Assembly (NCBI GenBank): GCA_945787485.1
Contig: CALZHV010000136.1
Span: 1-5,782 of the forward strand
Source: an uncultured Lachnospiraceae bacterium
GTDB taxonomy: Bacteria; Bacillota; Clostridia; Lachnospirales; Lachnospiraceae
Direction: 5' to 3'
Length of the DNA stretch: 5,782 nt
Shown: positions 5,736-5,782 of the stretch, piece after piece
Position numbering within the stretch: the first letter of the stretch is position 1
How the letters are laid out: every line of letters begins with the position of its first letter
Notes under the pieces: generated by a model
The model's database searches: none
Told to the model about the DNA's origin: nothing
Seen by the model: the letters and a program-made list of their open reading frames with translations, nothing else
Position numbers and translations under genes: made by a program

Positions 5736-5780
5736 TCAGAACTTCACACAAAAATCGATATTTTCAAAACACAACCGTTT
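5736..5780 (-). CDS. Possible C-terminal tail of a convergent gene
   Basis: Beyond the bidirectional terminator, one minus-strand frame is open from the window edge to a TGA at 5738-5736 and would end in IDFCVKF. Another frame is open to a stop about ten bases further in. Fourteen codons are too few to show that either is coding. The only support is the terminator's symmetry, which would suit a gene converging on ydiF from the right. Confidence 0.2.
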   Translation of the reverse strand, partial: KRLCFENIDFCVKF

Positions 5781-5782
5781 CT

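Noticed and set aside
1..5782. CRISPR array, transposase, phage or defence genes, tRNA or rRNA genes
   Set aside because: No regularly spaced repeats, transposase or integrase motifs, or tRNA/rRNA-like segments were seen; nearly all the sequence is accounted for by ordinary protein genes.

Overview
The window is AT-rich (about one third G+C by eye) and densely coding. It looks like chromosomal DNA of a low-GC anaerobic Firmicute, most likely a clostridium of the Lachnospiraceae type. The reasons are AGGAGG-like ribosome binding sites, a PHP-type DnaE start, a DUF5662-like protein, a YdiF-type ABC-F protein and intrinsic terminators ending in T-runs. The assignment rests on gene content and style only; no marker gene fixes the genus.

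Layout: five genes lie on the minus strand from 3496 down to 1, and one large gene runs on the plus strand from 3711 to 5660. In transcription order the minus-strand genes are: a 76-residue uncharacterised helical protein (3496-3266); a family GH1 beta-glucosidase (3257-1887); a membrane-anchored ApbE FAD:protein FMN transferase (1860-835); a DUF5662-like protein with an HD-hydrolase-like residue pattern (747-166); and the first 36 codons of dnaE, the replicative DNA polymerase III alpha subunit (110-1, running off the window). The first three are packed with 8- and 26-base gaps and are probably one transcript. No terminator is visible between apbE, the DUF5662 gene and dnaE, although dnaE has a candidate promoter of its own.

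The 214-base divergent region (3497-3710) is the most structured non-coding part. It holds a perfect 17-bp inverted repeat with no T-run, a second GC-rich hairpin, two copies of a 10-base repeat that each carry an extended -10 box facing the minus-strand operon, and a good sigma-A promoter plus a strong Shine-Dalgarno for the plus-strand ABC-F gene. The ABC-F gene ends in two hairpins in tandem: one straddles its stop codon and the other is a clear bidirectional terminator. The last ~60 bases hold no recognisable gene.

Together the genes suggest cytosolic hydrolysis of imported beta-glucosides (GH1), flavinylation of an extracytoplasmic redox protein (ApbE), translation support at the ribosome (ABC-F) and replication (DnaE). 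There is no sign of a phage, transposase, CRISPR array or defence cassette. I found no convincing new biological system. The items most worth a second look are the hairpin and duplicated-promoter block at 3514-3602 and the small gene coupled to the beta-glucosidase.
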